Positions 28,746-42,779 of a stretch of DNA of 60,000 nt are shown piece by piece; the first letter of the stretch is position 1; every line of letters starts with the position of its first letter. The position numbers and the translations under genes were made by a program. Under the pieces are notes generated by a model, which was not told the origin of the DNA, ran no database searches, and saw nothing but the letters and a program-made list of their open reading frames with translations. This stretch comes from Bolinopsis microptera (taxonomy: Eukaryota; Ctenophora; Tentaculata; Lobata; Bolinopsidae). The stretch spans positions 14,157,837 through 14,217,836 of the forward strand of contig NC_087073.1 in the NCBI RefSeq assembly GCF_026151205.1. Direction: 5' to 3'.

Positions 28746-31364
28746 TGCGATTTTGAAGCTAGTGGTAAGCGTTTGAATGTTTTATATTCGCGTATTTACA
28801 GAATTTGGCAAAAATTTATCCACAATCATTTATTAATGACTTACTGATCGCCTCGAACAGAATGATCGAGTTTTATACAGGCCAAGGTTTTAGGCATCCG
28901 GATTTAAGAAGGACTGACATCTTTTGGCCGCCCTGTTTAAATTTACCGAATTTTTAAAAGTAGGTACACTTTTATTGTTATAGTTTTTTTTAGGCTACCG
29001 GTTTTGATTTAACGTCAATAATAGAAACTGGATCAATTTAGACTTATTTCTATATTTCCAACCTTCTTCTGGTTGGATATTTATACGCCACTACTTCCTC
29101 TGCATTTTAAACTTGCCACAAACATTGTGACGAGTTCAGTAAGGCGCTTTGAATCAAATGTTTGTATTTATAAGTCAGACACGGCTTTGTTTGCCGTCGT
29201 GCATCGCGCGCACAGGACACCTCGCTGCTCTATACGTACATCTCGAATTCTCAACCAATATTATATAGCGTCCCGAAATTTGTGCACATTGTCTTTAGTT
29301 TGCTCTTTGCAGCATGGGCAGAATAGTTCATTGTATAGTAACAATAACATTTGCAGTCCTTTGATCACAGCGCAAAGTATGTCATAATTTTCCGCCATAG
29401 GTCTACAAGTTCAGTTTATGGTTGGCTATACAGAAGCTGGCGGTGTGTCTGTAGCCTAATTATCTGTATTAGATCAGACTTATCTGGGGTTTTCGAGTAA
29501 TTTTATTTGGGTGATAATGAAATATTTCTCTGGAATTTAACTCTTATATTACCCGATTCGACCCCTGTGTTTTTCCCATTTAATTGATAATTCATGATCT
29601 AATGCGCTCTCATTTCTGCTCTAGTCGTTTCAGAAACTTTCCCACCTCTAGTAAACAGCGTGGTAAGTGCACGTGGTGTGGCTCTGCCTGCAATTTAGAG
29701 TATCACGTTGTTTCTGCAACTTGTTAATCAGCAATTAGTGCAGTACACAGACTCAATTACTGCAAATGTATCTATGTTTGTAGATGGCTTAGCACAGATG
29801 AACAACCCGTAGACATGGAATGCGACAAAGCGCAGCATCAGTACGAGCAAGACCCCTTTCAATGCTAAGTTCCAAGAAAGGTGGTTTGTTTTTGACGGAC
29901 AAACTTTGAACTTATCACACTCCTAATGGGATCACTCGGTGAGTTTCCAACAGCTCCGCTTCTTTATTGCCGATTCCTTTGTGTGAATTAGCCCAGCTTT
30001 AGAGCAACGATTGAAAATTTAGAACGAAGCTTTTTTTAGTCAGCCTATCAGTTTGTCTGTGTCAGTTTTTTTAACTAACAGTAACATTGTTTGCCAGGAG
30101 AAAGGTCGTATCACGTGACTGCATCAGATGTTGTGAACTTGTAGAATAAGAGACCGTTAACAGACCCCGCCTATTCCAGGGTTAGTATGCTGTTGCCGTG
30201 ATGTGATAGACCAAAGAGCAGTGCAATTATCTGTCCCTCAATACACATTCTTGGTGTGTCACAATGGTTTCATCGTATGTATAGAGCCAGTACTATTTCC
30301 CTCTTCTTCCGGAAGTACTGGTTATAGTTAAGAACTAACGTTGAGAGAATGGCTATAAGAATTGTCACGTATAGAGAGGAGTATTAAACAATTATATGTG
30401 CAGGTGGATACTCAGACAAGGAAAGCAAGAGCTCTTTATCTACAAAGTGATCCTAAACCGACACAAGAGAGTGGATACAGTGCATACGACTAGGTAAGAC
30501 TTGTTTGATATTTAAGGCTTGCCAAACAAAGTAGCGATAACACGTGCCTTTTTTACTATTTTTGGATCAGAAGAAGGTCAAACAAATGTTTGTGCGTCCT
30601 AATTAATAGATCATTCTGGGATTATCTGATTTCCCTATTTTGATCCTATCACATTTGTAAATAACTAGAATTGGTGTAACCTTTAAATTATTTCAGAATT
30701 AATAACTATTGTGAATTCAATACATACTTATCACTTTTGACCTTGGTATCCTTGTATCCTTGTATCCTTCTGGATTATCTGATCATTTAGTGATTCCATA
30801 TTTCTTCTATTTCTCCTAAAGTAACCTAAAATAAGTAATTTCTCCCTACAACTCTCATAATAGCATTAACTCTAATAACTGTAACTCTCATAATAATTCT
30901 AACTAATAACTATAACTCTCAAAATACAAAAACTCAGTAATAATAACTCTCCATAAACCTGAGACTTTTTTCATCCTGCATATAATTGGCGTACCTGATA
31001 TTATAAACATCGATTGGTGAATTACAACCTTCGATAAATCGCATCAAATCATATTTTATGAAATACATTAGGAGCTGCTTCTCATTTCGTTCCCATATAA
31101 TTTTGGGACGTGACAACTTGACGAATTGGGTGAATAAGTGGCTCCTACACGTCCGAGACCTGGCTCGGTGCCAGATAAATATTGTAAAATAATTTGTGGA
31201 ACTTAATACAAAGGCAAAGCACAAAGAATCTGACACAGAAGTCAAAAGTCTGCCAAATCATCAGCGACTTCACAACACCTCACTTAATTTATAAACCCTG
31301 TACATTCGCGCTTATTAGTGATGATCTAATATATAATCTAAACCTCTCTCTTCCCTCCCTGCAG
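28746..31364 (+). other. possible exon-bearing region, unresolved
   Basis: Two stretches combine good splice signals with protein-like frames. At 29780-29938 one frame reads STDEQPVDMECDKAQHQYEQ and another FNAKFQERWFVFDGQTLNL, which resembles the start of a PH domain, before a GTGAGT donor at 29939. At 30414-30493 there is an exon-like block between ATATGTGCAG and GTAAGA. Frames do not join without stops, so no gene is called. Confidence 0.2.
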
Positions 31365-32215
31365 GTCAGAGAAGTCGTGCCCTGAGAGAATGTTGAGTCA
31401 CAATCACAGTGGAGTCGTACATTAAAAGAAGTGGAGCTGTTGTCACAAGACTGAGAGGACATTACGACTCAGGTTGGAGAACACATAACGTGTGCCGATA
31501 GGATATCATGTTGGTGATAAATTGGACGTTATTTTTATATGTATGATTCGTAGGGTGGGATGTTTTTTTTTAAGATTTTTAGTAAATTTTTCCCTTAAAC
31601 TCCCATAATGAAGGCTAATAATAACCTTCGTTTTAATTAATCTAACATATATCCCGTGTACAGCAATATTCGTTGAATCATTTCAATTATCCCAGGATTA
31701 CATTACCTAACTTCTGTTTTAAAATGACATCTCATGCGAATTTTGCAGTAACACATATTACTTAATATTTTAGATACTAATTGACGATTACTATTCTTGT
31801 ATTTATAATACATTTACAATGCATGATGAAATAGAATAACAAAGTATGGAATATCTTAGAACTATACATCGAGCTCTGTAAATTATAACTAACAAACAAG
31901 TTATTTTTTCAGACAAGGCATAGACCCGAACGACCACAGGGAAGCAGAAGCAAGGCGGGCTAGCAACGCCGCAGACCAACAACGACACACCATAAAGCGG
32001 AAACTGTCCCTGAAAAACATGATCACGCACTGAAGCTGGACAAATCAGATAACACGAACTGTCCTAAACTCACACCAAGCAAGTCTATCAGCTCAGAGAC
32101 CCCACGAGGAGGAAGACGTGTTTTCTCAGACGGAGAACTCAGTGATGACGAGGGTGGCTCCTTCAAAACTAAAACAACAGCAGCCTTGGATTCCAGTGGT
32201 AACAGTCCCAGATAA
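31365..32215 (+). pseudogene. candidate 3' exons of an unidentified gene, frame interrupted
   Basis: Two strong acceptors are present: CTCTCTTCCCTCCCTGCAG at 31346-31364 and CAAGTTATTTTTTCAG ending at 31912. After the second, frame 1 has one TAG near 31961 and then stays open for 83 codons to TAA at 32213-32215. It encodes a hydrophilic acidic/serine-rich tail (KLDKSDNTNCPKLTPSK, GGRRVFSDGELSDDEGGS) and overlaps an AATAAA at 32214. A different frame is open for the first 40 codons (DPNDHREAEARRASNAADQQ). This could be a decayed gene, a sequence error, or chance. No family was recognised. Confidence 0.3.
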
Positions 32216-32219
32216 TAAA

Positions 32220-34210
32220 ACTTTCAAATGGCAAAAGTTCCCGAATAGAATTCTTTTCTGATTCTTTTTTTTTGAGGACTTTTGACGAAATTTTGTTCCA
32301 GCTCCATTCAGACGCGCACTTGTTCCTGACTCATGACACTGACACAAGCTGATCTGAAAGGTCCGGACATTCAAAACATGTTATATTTTCGCTTGAAGAA
32401 TTATTTTAAGTATTTTTAGATTATAAAAAGTTTATGAGACCGGGGTTTTTACTAGGGCAGAGTTATAGGTTTAGTGAAGAAGTCGGTATAAAAGTCTGGT
32501 GACCAATCTAAATATAGATCAGCCCTTTTTCCCCCTCTAGCTCTTTTTTATACTCGATTTTGCCACCACCGTATTATTACACACCTGTTTTGTGTACTAT
32601 TGCTATTGTAAAACCTTATTACAAAAGCTGTTTTAGAAGTATATTCGGAACTTCATTATGGCATTCTGCTTCACAGTTAACTTAAACTGTATTAGCTATA
32701 TCTTAAATCTTTACTCTATTAATTTTTAAAAATATTATCTTATGAAATTACATGTAATATGTGCTTGTATACCGCCCATATGGTTAGGCAACATGACACA
32801 AAGTCAGGTACTAACCAATTCAGAGCGGTTCAAAGGTGAGGTTAAAATATCCTGCAACAAACAACTAAAACATCGTCAAAAATTAAATCTATTCAGAAAA
32901 TATCACTGTTTATTATATCAATAGCAATCATATGAAGAAATATCCAACATCTAATTTATGTAAGTTTAAAACTGTGGTGCAGCAACTTTTTCTTTCTAAA
33001 GACCTTTTACACAAAAAGAAATGTGTAAACTTGTTAACACATTCTTTAACGATCCTCAGCTTTTAATGTTATTAATTTCTTACAGCACGAGAAAAACACT
33101 CCTGCAATGACCACCGCTTGTTTCTTTATAGATTGTAAGTCCGTTACCTAAGATTCACTTATCCAAATCACCCATTATTTGTCCTAATTTTATACAGTTT
33201 ATATTTGTCACACTGACACTGGCAATATAAATTTTAATTTAAGATATATCTTTATTTTCATCAGTATGTATGTCGAATGTTGAACTTTAATATAAATATT
33301 ATTGTCAATCGTGTGCCACTGTACTGATCCAAGACGGAGAAGATAAGTAGAACAATTGACATGTATTGTTTAATGTTTGTATACATGTAGTTGTACCTTT
33401 ACCGTGTACTCAGATTTAAAGTGGCGTTGTATTTGCGACCTAGCACATTCCGGATATTATTTAAAACTCTAATTTCAAATGGTTTTCCCTATAAAACACG
33501 AGTATTATGACGGCTATACTCTTACTGCACTGTGAAAAGAGGCTGCATAGTTGAAGTTCATGAAAGATTTTGGGAACTTGGAATTGGGTTAGGGATGGGA
33601 AGAAGGGTCCACTTTGTAAACCCCCACACAAGCATTTTCAGATCCCAGTCAATTAGCAATTCAGATCATCATATATTGCATAATTTCTATTCGACGCAGA
33701 TTTCGGCTAAAATAATGGTTTGAAATGTTTAAGAAACACTTTAAATTTACATAGTGAATTTTTATTAACTACTGAACCTTTCTTGCTTGAACTTAAATTC
33801 TATATGGAAAGTAATAAAGAGCATGATTTTATGTTTGACTTGATAATATTTGATAATTGAGCATTAAGTTTGGAAATTCATTTTAATTATCCTTATTTGC
33901 TTATGCAGTTTTAAAATCAATAGGTTACATTCGCAACTTTGAACTGGTAATAATTATAAATAGATTCAAAACAAGATCAATCATCATCTAATGTGGCATG
34001 TGCACATGTTGTAGAATAGGACGCAAAGTTTTTCATTTGGATGACCCTAACCAGCTATTTGTTTAAACGCTAGTGCATTGAGCGTTCCCCTATATAGCGA
34101 AAAGGCCACAGAGGCACAATATATTATTCGAAATTATCAATTATGCGGTAACGCGCACCCCGACAATAAAGGGTAAAATTGCGGTAAATTTTTTACCAAT
34201 ATGCGGCAAA
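32220..34210. other. intergenic, no convincing gene
   Basis: AT-rich. One exon-like block (CTTACAG, about 50 bases, GTAAGTCC) occurs near 33086-33135 but is isolated. Confidence 0.45.
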
Positions 34211-34520
34211 TGTGGAAAGGCCTGGGTCACGTGGCCTAGGCATGAGTTTCCAAAAGGCCTGGGTCACGGTCCCGAAAGTGCCTGGTCAGGGTCCCGAAAG
34301 GGCCTGGGTCACCATTCACGAGGTAACCTTGATTCAACGATGTCCAACCTTCGCAGCTCGGTGAGGCACCCGTGGTGCATCTCGCGACTACTGAGTTTGC
34401 CGAGAAAGAATTATTTGATGCGCAGCGCGACCAGTGGTGCATCGCGCTACACGTGGTACTGGGTCACGTGGCCTAGTAATTTAGATTTCCAAAAGGGCCA
34501 TGGGTCAACGATTTGCGCAC
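34211..34520. repeat. degenerate GGCCTGGGTCAC repeat cluster
   Basis: GGCCTGGGTCAC and variants recur at about 34217, 34256 and 34300. The longer block GGTCACGTGGCCTAG, then TTTCCAAAAGG, is seen at about 34226-34256 and again at 34465-34497. A pair of GTGGTGCAT / CAGTGGTGCATCGCG repeats sits between. GC-rich relative to its surroundings and non-coding in appearance. Confidence 0.6.
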
Positions 34521-35585
34521 GCTCACTTGCAACATGTAAATTAAACGGTGAAACTCGTAAAATATCTGTCCCATATATTGGACCGTCGACGAGTCCAACT
34601 CGCGCGCGTCCTGGTAGGTTGTACTTGATCACGTGGTAGAGCCCCACGGCTCTTACTAATTCGCTCGCCCAAAAATTTCACGTGACCAATTGTTTTAATG
34701 GTTTTGCCAGCCGTACAAAACGGTTTTAAACATAAACCCTTTATCCCTGCAAAACCCTAACCCTAACCATAACCCCGAAGCTAACCATAACCTTTACCCA
34801 ACAACCCTACCCCTTACTGGGCCGCGCCCATCCTGTCATTTCCGCCAAATCGTTATTCTATTATATGTAAAAGAACATAATAGCCTGGGTCCCTCAGTTA
34901 CCCCTAACCCTCATGACGAGCCCTAAACAACGAAATTCGTATTTTTACTAGCCTGTCACGTGACCAAACGGTTTTTATGCCCATAACTCTCCAGGGAAGC
35001 ATATTCAACCCTAAACTATGTCCATGGGGGTGGAATCGATCAGCGTCCAAAAGACCACCGATACCCAGTGGCTGCTCCAGCAACTAGCCGCCCAAATTTG
35101 GCGCCCCGCCGTCAGACGAACTAATTAACCTTACGTCGATTTATCGTTAACAACGCATGATTTGGCCATTAGCACAAAAATATGTAAAAATGCTCAGTCA
35201 CGCCGCGCACATCCAACACAATTTTTGATGAAACAGCTACAAGCTAGGCCCTATACTCTGCAACTTTTCAGTTCAGCCTCTCCAAATGACCAGTTACATA
35301 ACTAACCCGTAAAACGAAAATCTGACTATTTAAATTGGTTACAAGGGAAAGTTTAATGCTATTCCATTCAAAAATTATCATCCTAACCTTGAGGTTGTGA
35401 TATAGGGAATTAATAGTTGTGATTATAGGAATTAATTAGGAATTTATTTCAATTTTACTACACCTACAAATCAAAGATTGGCCATTGTTAATGGTCTGAA
35501 CCCGGCGCGCGCTACTTCGAAGAAATTTAGACGAGTAACATCCGTCCAACATAGATTAGTTGATTTTCTATTGCATTCAGGCCAA
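34521..35585. other. intergenic; short telomere-like CCCTAA stretch
   Basis: AAAACCCTAACCCTAACC at about 34751-34768 and a diffuse CTAACC/CCCTA-rich zone to about 34920. Too short to call a true interstitial telomere. No gene was seen. Confidence 0.45.
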
Positions 35586-36310
35586 AAAATAGGTATACCC
35601 TAATAACTCAACAACCTAAGATGTGACTTTAAAACCATGCCTGTCCCACCCCACTCAATGGATGATGCTGATCAATTGATGCCAAGATGAGCCCTTTACC
35701 CCATCAGAAGCTGCGATATCTTGTAATAAGTACATTAATTTCGGCTCGCGAGAGCCTAAAATTACATTGACCTAATAACTCAACACCTGAAGTCTTAGAC
35801 TTTAAAACTATAATCTACCCCACTCATATGTTATGAGTTCAGACCAATTTGTAGCCCAAGATGAACCTTAGCTTCATCAGCAAACTGAAATATCTTGTAA
35901 TAAGTACATACATTATGGCATCGCGAAGTGTAACAAAATAAGGTTTGACTCTAATAACACCAACAACCTGAGTCTGTAGACTTTAAAACCAATGCTCTAT
36001 AACCCCACTCAATGGATGATGCTGACCATTTTCATGCCAAGATGAGCTCTTACCTCCCATCAGAAGCTGAGATATCATGAAATAAGTGTGATAAATTTAA
36101 CTCACGAGAGCGAGTATAAAAGGGCGTGGTCACATAACTCATCGACATTCTTAAGCGAGAGGACTTTGAAACCAGGTTCATACCCCCTAACTGTGTGATT
36201 CTGATTCATTTTCATACCCAAGTTGATCTCCTTTCTCCAAACAGAAGTGGAGATATTGGGCTAGTTATCGCGAAAGCGCCAAAAAAAGGGCGTGGTCAAT
36301 TGCGCAAAAT
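35586..36310. repeat. degenerate tandem repeat, ~175-bp unit, about 4 copies
   Basis: The unit pattern TAATAACTCAACAACCTRAG, then GACTTTAAAACCA, CCCACTCAATGGATGATGCTG, GCCAAGATGAGC, CATCAGAAGCTGAGATATC and GCGAGAGCG recurs starting near 35600, 35770, 35947 and 36128. The fourth copy is the most diverged. Non-coding and satellite-like. Confidence 0.8.
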
Positions 36311-37992
36311 CTGCCGCCATATTCAAAAGTCTACCCAAGCCAAATTTGTTCCTTAGGGGTCCCTTTGAGCGTTTCCCAGTCTCAAACCTCGGGGCGAAGA
36401 CGTTTTCTACCGGAATATTCTCAGATCCTTGATTAATAGGCGGGGATCAGAAGCCGTTTTTTTGAGGTCGGTAAGTACCAGCTGCATAACAATACTAAAT
36501 AGGCCCTCGCTCCTAGTCAATTTAGCCACTGACTTTCTCATCCTTAGATTTCAAATCTCAACTTACTTGTTTAATTATCGAAAGTTCATTATTGGTCGGT
36601 CTTGCACCGAGGGGCTGGAATTTGAGGAGCTAACCAAATTGTTTATCTTCCAGCTCTCAAACTTTTGAAGTTTTACAACGGGAACAATATAATGGATATA
36701 CTTATTTTGGAGCACAAAGATTGGTGGTATGTCAACAAACTCCTCTCCAGTAGCCCTATAGACCCGTGCATATAGTCATGATGCGAAGAGGGAAAGTCGA
36801 GACTGAAAACACAAATACGTGAAACTTAGAAAGACTACCGGTGCCAAACTTTAAATTGTTTGGTTAAAAAACTTGAAGAGAGCTAAAGTTATTGAGCTAG
36901 AAATAAAACACTTGCACTCCACACGTGACCTGCTCACGACCGTTATGAACGACATGCCCGAGAGCTCAAACACTTCTTAATAGTATTCATATTAGTAATA
37001 CACCGCTATCTTATTAACTGTCATGTACCGCTACCCCCAGGTTTCTGGTTGTTCCGGCTGTTTAGATGGCTATAAATGGATCACATCACAAATTACACAC
37101 GTCACAGAGTTGGGCCACGTGATGTGATACATGCGAGCCTTGAATGTCGGTCACCGGGTTGGTGTGGTGAAATAATCTAACGTTTGCCAGAATACATCTT
37201 GATCAATGCGCCTGTTCGATTATATTCAAGAATAATTTTGGTTTCTTGCGCTTGCAGCACGACGATCCTATTAATTAATACGATGTAGAAATTAAGAAGT
37301 ACTTGTAGAAAACATTGAAAAGTACGCGTATCGTACAGGCGGTTTTATAAGTACGTACGATAACGCATTTCTCATCTAGCCCGTTAAACCCCAATGGAAC
37401 TGTTATTGAGAAATATCTCAATAGTTTTATGATCGCTTTAATCCTGCCACATTAAAAAAAATTTATGTAGCTTCTTGCCCAATTCAATTTGTCGTAAAAG
37501 TCTCACAAAGGGGAGAACTGGTTACGGCTTCTTTAATCAAATTTCTTTTAGTATAGTTTAGTTGCTATGATACACCTGCTACAAAGGGTCGTTCACATAT
37601 TACGTAATCAATATTTTAGCAATTTTTCACCCCCCCGACCCCCCCCCCCCCCCCCCCCCCCTTGACTTTTTTCCCTAAAAAACCCTTTCTCGGCTCATGC
37701 TACCCTGAATTCAATGATCATGCATATCACGAGAGCCGAAATCATTGTTATGATATCTGGCCAGCACCTTCTACACTACGTTACTACTATAAAGCCGGAT
37801 ATTCGATCAATTTCTAAATTTTATCACATCAGAGTGAAGATGAGTGAATTTGAATTAAAATATTGTCCAAATGTTATTATTCCTAGAGGGTAAAAACTTA
37901 CGTAATATGATGAACGGACCCATAAAAAAATTAAAGAGATCCCAGATTCAGAGGGGACAGGAACAAAGTAACAGCCCGCATTATGACTGGAG
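36311..37992. other. intergenic with poly-C tract
   Basis: No gene recognised. C tract at 37630-37661 (GA interruption at 37637-37638), followed by a GCTCATGCTACCCTGA block related to the dispersed repeat at 305-455. Confidence 0.5.
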
Positions 37993-38156
37993 CGGTTATT
38001 AAGAGTATCGTCATACTAACGGTAACTCCAGTCATGTTACCGTATTAGTACAAAAAGTTATATAACGTTTAAAAATTCTATCTCATAGAGGGGACAAAGA
38101 AAACTATGAGTTCCCATGTGTAATTTACTGATCACATCTTACAAGGAAAATGGGCA
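37993..38156. repeat. flanking direct repeat P, left copy
   Basis: About 160 bp starting GGTTATTAAGAGTAT, then ACTAACGGTAACTCCAG and GAGGGGACAAA. It recurs at about 45734-45890 on the other side of the Copia element. The pair lies outside the LTRs, so it predates or accompanies the insertion. Confidence 0.75.
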
Positions 38157-38161
38157 AGGCG

Positions 38162-38944
38162 TGATAATACGATAAACACGATATTAAAAAAACTGGAATA
38201 ATAGATCTAGATAATACACAATACTATCTACTTGAACACTGATAATGATAATAATACACATATTTGTACTAAGTGGAATCTTTCCTAGGCAATTGCTTTC
38301 CAAACTAAACACTCCACTACGCAACGCGCACTGCAATGACTAACAAAGGTAAAAAAGTAATTCAATATATAAAAATAACTCAATCACTTCATTATATAAA
38401 GTACCCAAAAACATCTATCAACAATCAATGTAACTTCGTCTACTACAATACACCGACACTATTTACATGTCTTCTGTTGAGATCTCTACAATACGACCGA
38501 CACTATCACTGTCTTCTGTTGAGAACAGTGGATTCTTCTCTGAAGTTTCTTCTTCGTTCTGGAATCTATCTTAAGTACAATCCAATTACTTATATTCACC
38601 GATAGTCCCACACTGACAAACCGACCGTCACTGTAATCTATCTTTTCCCACCGATATACACACCCTGGTCCCACCGACCGTACACTTGCCACTGTAATCT
38701 ATCCTTCTCACCGATAGTACACACCTTGTCACACCGAAGAACAACGCCCCTAACACACGTCCACCAACATCCAACTGCAACTGGCCGTGGCTAGTAGCAC
38801 TGGTCCCACCGTAGAGCAACACCAACGTCGGGTAGACGAATATCCTCCAAGATCACATCAATTTTTCCTAGAATGGATTAAGTTATGTTAGTATGGAATT
38901 TAATGAATAATGATGTACTTTATTAATATAATATCATCATAACA
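38162..38944 (-). repeat. Copia element 3' LTR
   Basis: 783 bp, bounded TG (TGATAATACGATAAACACG) and CA (ATCATAACA) on the plus strand, matching 44919-45692 with many small indels. The preceding bases AGGCG (38157-38161) nearly match AGGAG after the other LTR. Just inside, the minus strand has a purine tract (AAAAAAAAGTGGGACAGAT), the expected polypurine tract before a 3' LTR. Confidence 0.88.
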
Positions 38945-40999
38945 ATCTGTCCCACTTTTTTTTTAAAAAGTAAAACTGCCTCCGTCAGACAAGCCAATTA
39001 AAATACGAAACTTACAACCCGAAAATCCTAACAAGCAAATTAAATTCGTAAACTGTACGTGCGCGCGGCACAAAACTTATCAAACAGATGCTGTAATTAC
39101 TTAATCAATTTATCAATCAATCCAATCGCGCGTTACGTCTGAACTTCCTGTAGAACCCCTTTCCTCCTAAAATTCTCATTGTGAGGACAATAAAACTTAC
39201 ACCGCGAGCGTTCAAACACTGCCTAAAGCTCTAATAAACTCCTTTGTACATTCTAATCACCATTAAACCCACATGATTACAACATTTTACTTTCACTGTA
39301 TAAAAATAATACCCCTCATTGCATGGCTTAACAAAAACTTAACATGCTAAACTGTTGATAAAAAAATACAATCCCTATCGCTAGATGACCTTCAGGTCCA
39401 AATTCTCGACAAAACATGCTTAAAAACACAAACAACTGTGACATTTCACATAGTACTCTCCCATTATAAATATCGGAAATCTATTCATTAACATACTTAA
39501 CTCTGTCAAATTTCTAACACGGCAAAAAAAACGAAATTCGTACAAGATAGAAAATCCACGGAAAAAAGAAAGAAAATCCGAACAAGATCTAAAATTCCAT
39601 CACACGCACAAAAGTAAGTTTAAGAAACGTATCATGATAACTGACGTGATAAAAACTCACATTCGAACAATTCCCCATAAATAATAATTAATTCCAAAAA
39701 CTCTGACATTACAGAAAAGTACACTCTAAAAACAAGTATTAATCCACTTACCTGATTATACATACCTCTATAGTCTCTCTCAATCATACATCAATCTGAG
39801 ATATTCTTGTGTATAGAAATGTAGATACATGAAAATCTTCTACACTCTCAATAAAAAATGTATATATTCAATTAATAATTAATAAAATACCCATAGTATA
39901 TATCTATTAATAGTAATATATTGTTTTCAATCAGTACGTGCTTCTCTCTGATTTCTTCAAGTTAGCAACAAATAAATAGTTTCCACTTCAAACGGATACA
40001 CATCACACCTGACCGAGCTGACCCGATTCGGGGGGGGCGAGGGGGGGGAGGGGGGGCACCAAGTCCAATTTCGTACAATCCTGCGCCCTTCTTTGTCCAA
40101 AGATCTGCTAACAATCTCTTTTATTAGATACCCATCTTACTTTCACTGACAAGCCGTGTTCTAATTGCTCTTTAATAGAAGCAAAACCCTGCCGCAGCCT
40201 ATGACTGGCTACTGGACGAGTAGAATGTACTGACATATACAGCTGTTAACTATCAGTAAGTCTACAATCTTTAGCAACTTCTCATCAGTACCATATCCAA
40301 ACAGAAGTTTCAAACAATCATGGCTCTTAGCCCCAATGCATGACCTAGCCCGGCGACTAACGCTAGCGTTTTCCCCTTCTAGCGTTGATGATACTACTTC
40401 GGCTTAACCTTATTAGCGGCCCATGTCAACACACACGCATTCCACCAGCCTGCAGAAAGATTATATAGCCCCGAGAACTATTAAAAACCCCTTTTCGGTC
40501 CATGGTTTTGCAAAACTAGCATCACTGACTCTACAATCTTGGCATTGTCCTTCAAATTCAGTATAGGAAATCTAATACATTTCTTCTGTTCAACTTAGAC
40601 ACAACTCCGTTCAAGTCTTATGAGATCCTTCACTGTAGGACTCTATTCCTTCCTCGAAATATTTGTACACATCCCACTCAGATCTGGTCTTGTTATGTAA
40701 TGATAAACCACGAAACGAACTTGCCCAACAATTACAAAATTGATGACTTCTCCTCAGCTGTTAACAAGCGGTTTCTCTGGAGCTCGTCTTTCCTTTTGCA
40801 ACGACTAATTCTTAACACAACTGCTTATAATCCATTCGATCTAGTGTGATAAACTCGCAGTCTTTGACGGATGGTAATACCTATGAATTTGAAAGACCTG
40901 TCATGTGTTTAGAAATATCGATAATTCAGCATGAATTTCTTAACAAATAATCCTGCTTTAGAACTTAGCATTCCCTGCTACCTAGAAAAATCGTCCCCA

Positions 41000-41410
41000 A
41001 TTGTATAATATCAGTCCCAGATTTACCTTTCAACTTGTAACTAGGCTTATACCAGGGTCCAGACTACATTCTTACACCCTGCTTTAGCAAAAACTCTTTC
41101 ATGAGTTATACCAATTTCTTGGAGAAATCATTCAAACCCGTTATGCTGGTTTTCAGAATACCCAGATTATACAACACTTTTCTTCAGATTTCGGGGTGTT
41201 TCACAAACCCAGTTCTGTCTAAACCTTTAATTGTAGAAAAGCTGCTTTTAATGTCCATCGATTCAACATTCCAGTTTGTTTGCTTTAGCTAAAGTAAACA
41301 GTATTCGACTAGTAACATTTATCTCCTGTGGGGATTCTACATGTTTTCTAGCAATTCTTTCACAAACCACGTACAACTAACCGCGCTTTGTATTGGTTGT
41401 CGATTTTGCG
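41000..41410 (-). pseudogene. Copia reverse-transcriptase remnant
   Basis: Across shifting minus-strand frames one reads N-Q-Y-K-A-R-L-V-V-R-G (about 41367-41400) and M-D-I-K-A-A-F-L-Q (about 41230-41265), then a G-F-V-K-P-P-like segment. These are the opening RT motifs of Copia Pol (KARLVARG and DVKSAFLxG). Frameshifts separate each motif. Confidence 0.75.
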
Positions 41411-42779
41411 GAACCACCCATCCTGGTGCTTATCGTCCTTTGACCCACATCTTAACTTCTATGTATACTCCCTACTTTTTCCAAGACGCCATTTCTTCAT
41501 CCTTAGCTTTTTCTGTACAAGAGGATCTTGCATAACTCTCCTTTCGTATCGTCACAGTATAAATACTTGACTCCTGTCTCATTCTTATCCTCAAAATACA
41601 TAATCTGTTCTGGAGAATCATGTGATTTTTTCTGCACTTGACACTCACAGAGACGCAAAATGAGTTTGTGTACCATCTGGTTCTTGTCACCAACTTCCAA
41701 ATATTGACTGTTATTTCTTCGCTACAGAAGATTGTTTCCATCCCGTCCAATAACACTTGCTCTTTGCCACACAACGTTGGTATGCTCTGCAGACTTATAC
41801 CAAATGACATCCTCCTTTTTTTAGGTCTATACTCTATTCCCTCTTGACTACTACATCTACCCAGTCCCTTTATGTCTCATCAGACGAAAAGCAATCTGAA
41901 ATTCATCAGGGCTCACTTGTGTCTCTATTTTTCATCACCGACACTTTCTGAATTCACTAGATCACTACTGTCTCTACACTACCAGAATTCTTCCACTGAA
42001 TTTTCATTCCATTTCACTACTCGTGCTCTACGTTACCAGATCTTCCACTGAAGGTTCATTTCCCCACGAAACTTCCCCACTTCATTCTGCTGATGGTTTC
42101 ATTGCTTACTTCCCCTGATTCATTCTGACAGAATCATCTTCACGGGTCACTATCACTGACAACAATCTCCTCTTTCCTTACACTCTCTTTCTTATACCGG
42201 TTTGTTTCATGGTAAATTTACTCTGATTTCTTCGGATTGGAGATGATGGTTCCTCTCTGATAATCTGTCCACCAATGATATACCATGGCCTGACATCAGC
42301 TCTAGACTTCATACAACTTTTGGTCACATGTACCCTAAGATTGAACCTCCTTGTCAATGAAATACCACCTACCGTCTTTACTACCCAGAACAGTTTGCTG
42401 GGGTCCACACCAACGCTGCGTATTCACTTGCGAAATATACCTTATCTCCACTGTCATACTCGTGTTTTCTACATTTGGGAATCTGACCCGAATGCCCTCG
42501 TTAGCTTAGCCTGAATTATTCGCCGCAGTGAATGCCATCCTTGCTTGAAAATGCAGTTTAAGTGATCTGCTAGAACCTTCTGACAGTCATTGTTCATTGT
42601 TGGTACCGATTTCCCTCTAATCAAAGACCTGGATTACCCGAGTTCCAAATACTAGCATAACGGGTGAGTAAACGCATAACTATTAGATAAGCTGTTCTTT
42701 GCATTCGTAGCCCAATGCTAAATCACTGTGTGGATCACAATCCGGTAACTAGAGAATGAAAGCGTATGTAAGCATCCGC

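Noticed and set aside
29926-30493. MGSL.. start spliced to GGYSDKESKSS as a myristoylated N-terminus
   Set aside because: The joined frame stops after 19 codons, so it is not supported beyond good splice signals.
34751-34920. Interstitial telomere
   Set aside because: Only about two clean CCCTAA units. The rest is diffuse.
38336-38825. Short frames within the 38-kb region as genes
   Set aside because: They fall inside the Copia LTR and recur in the other LTR only as broken frames.
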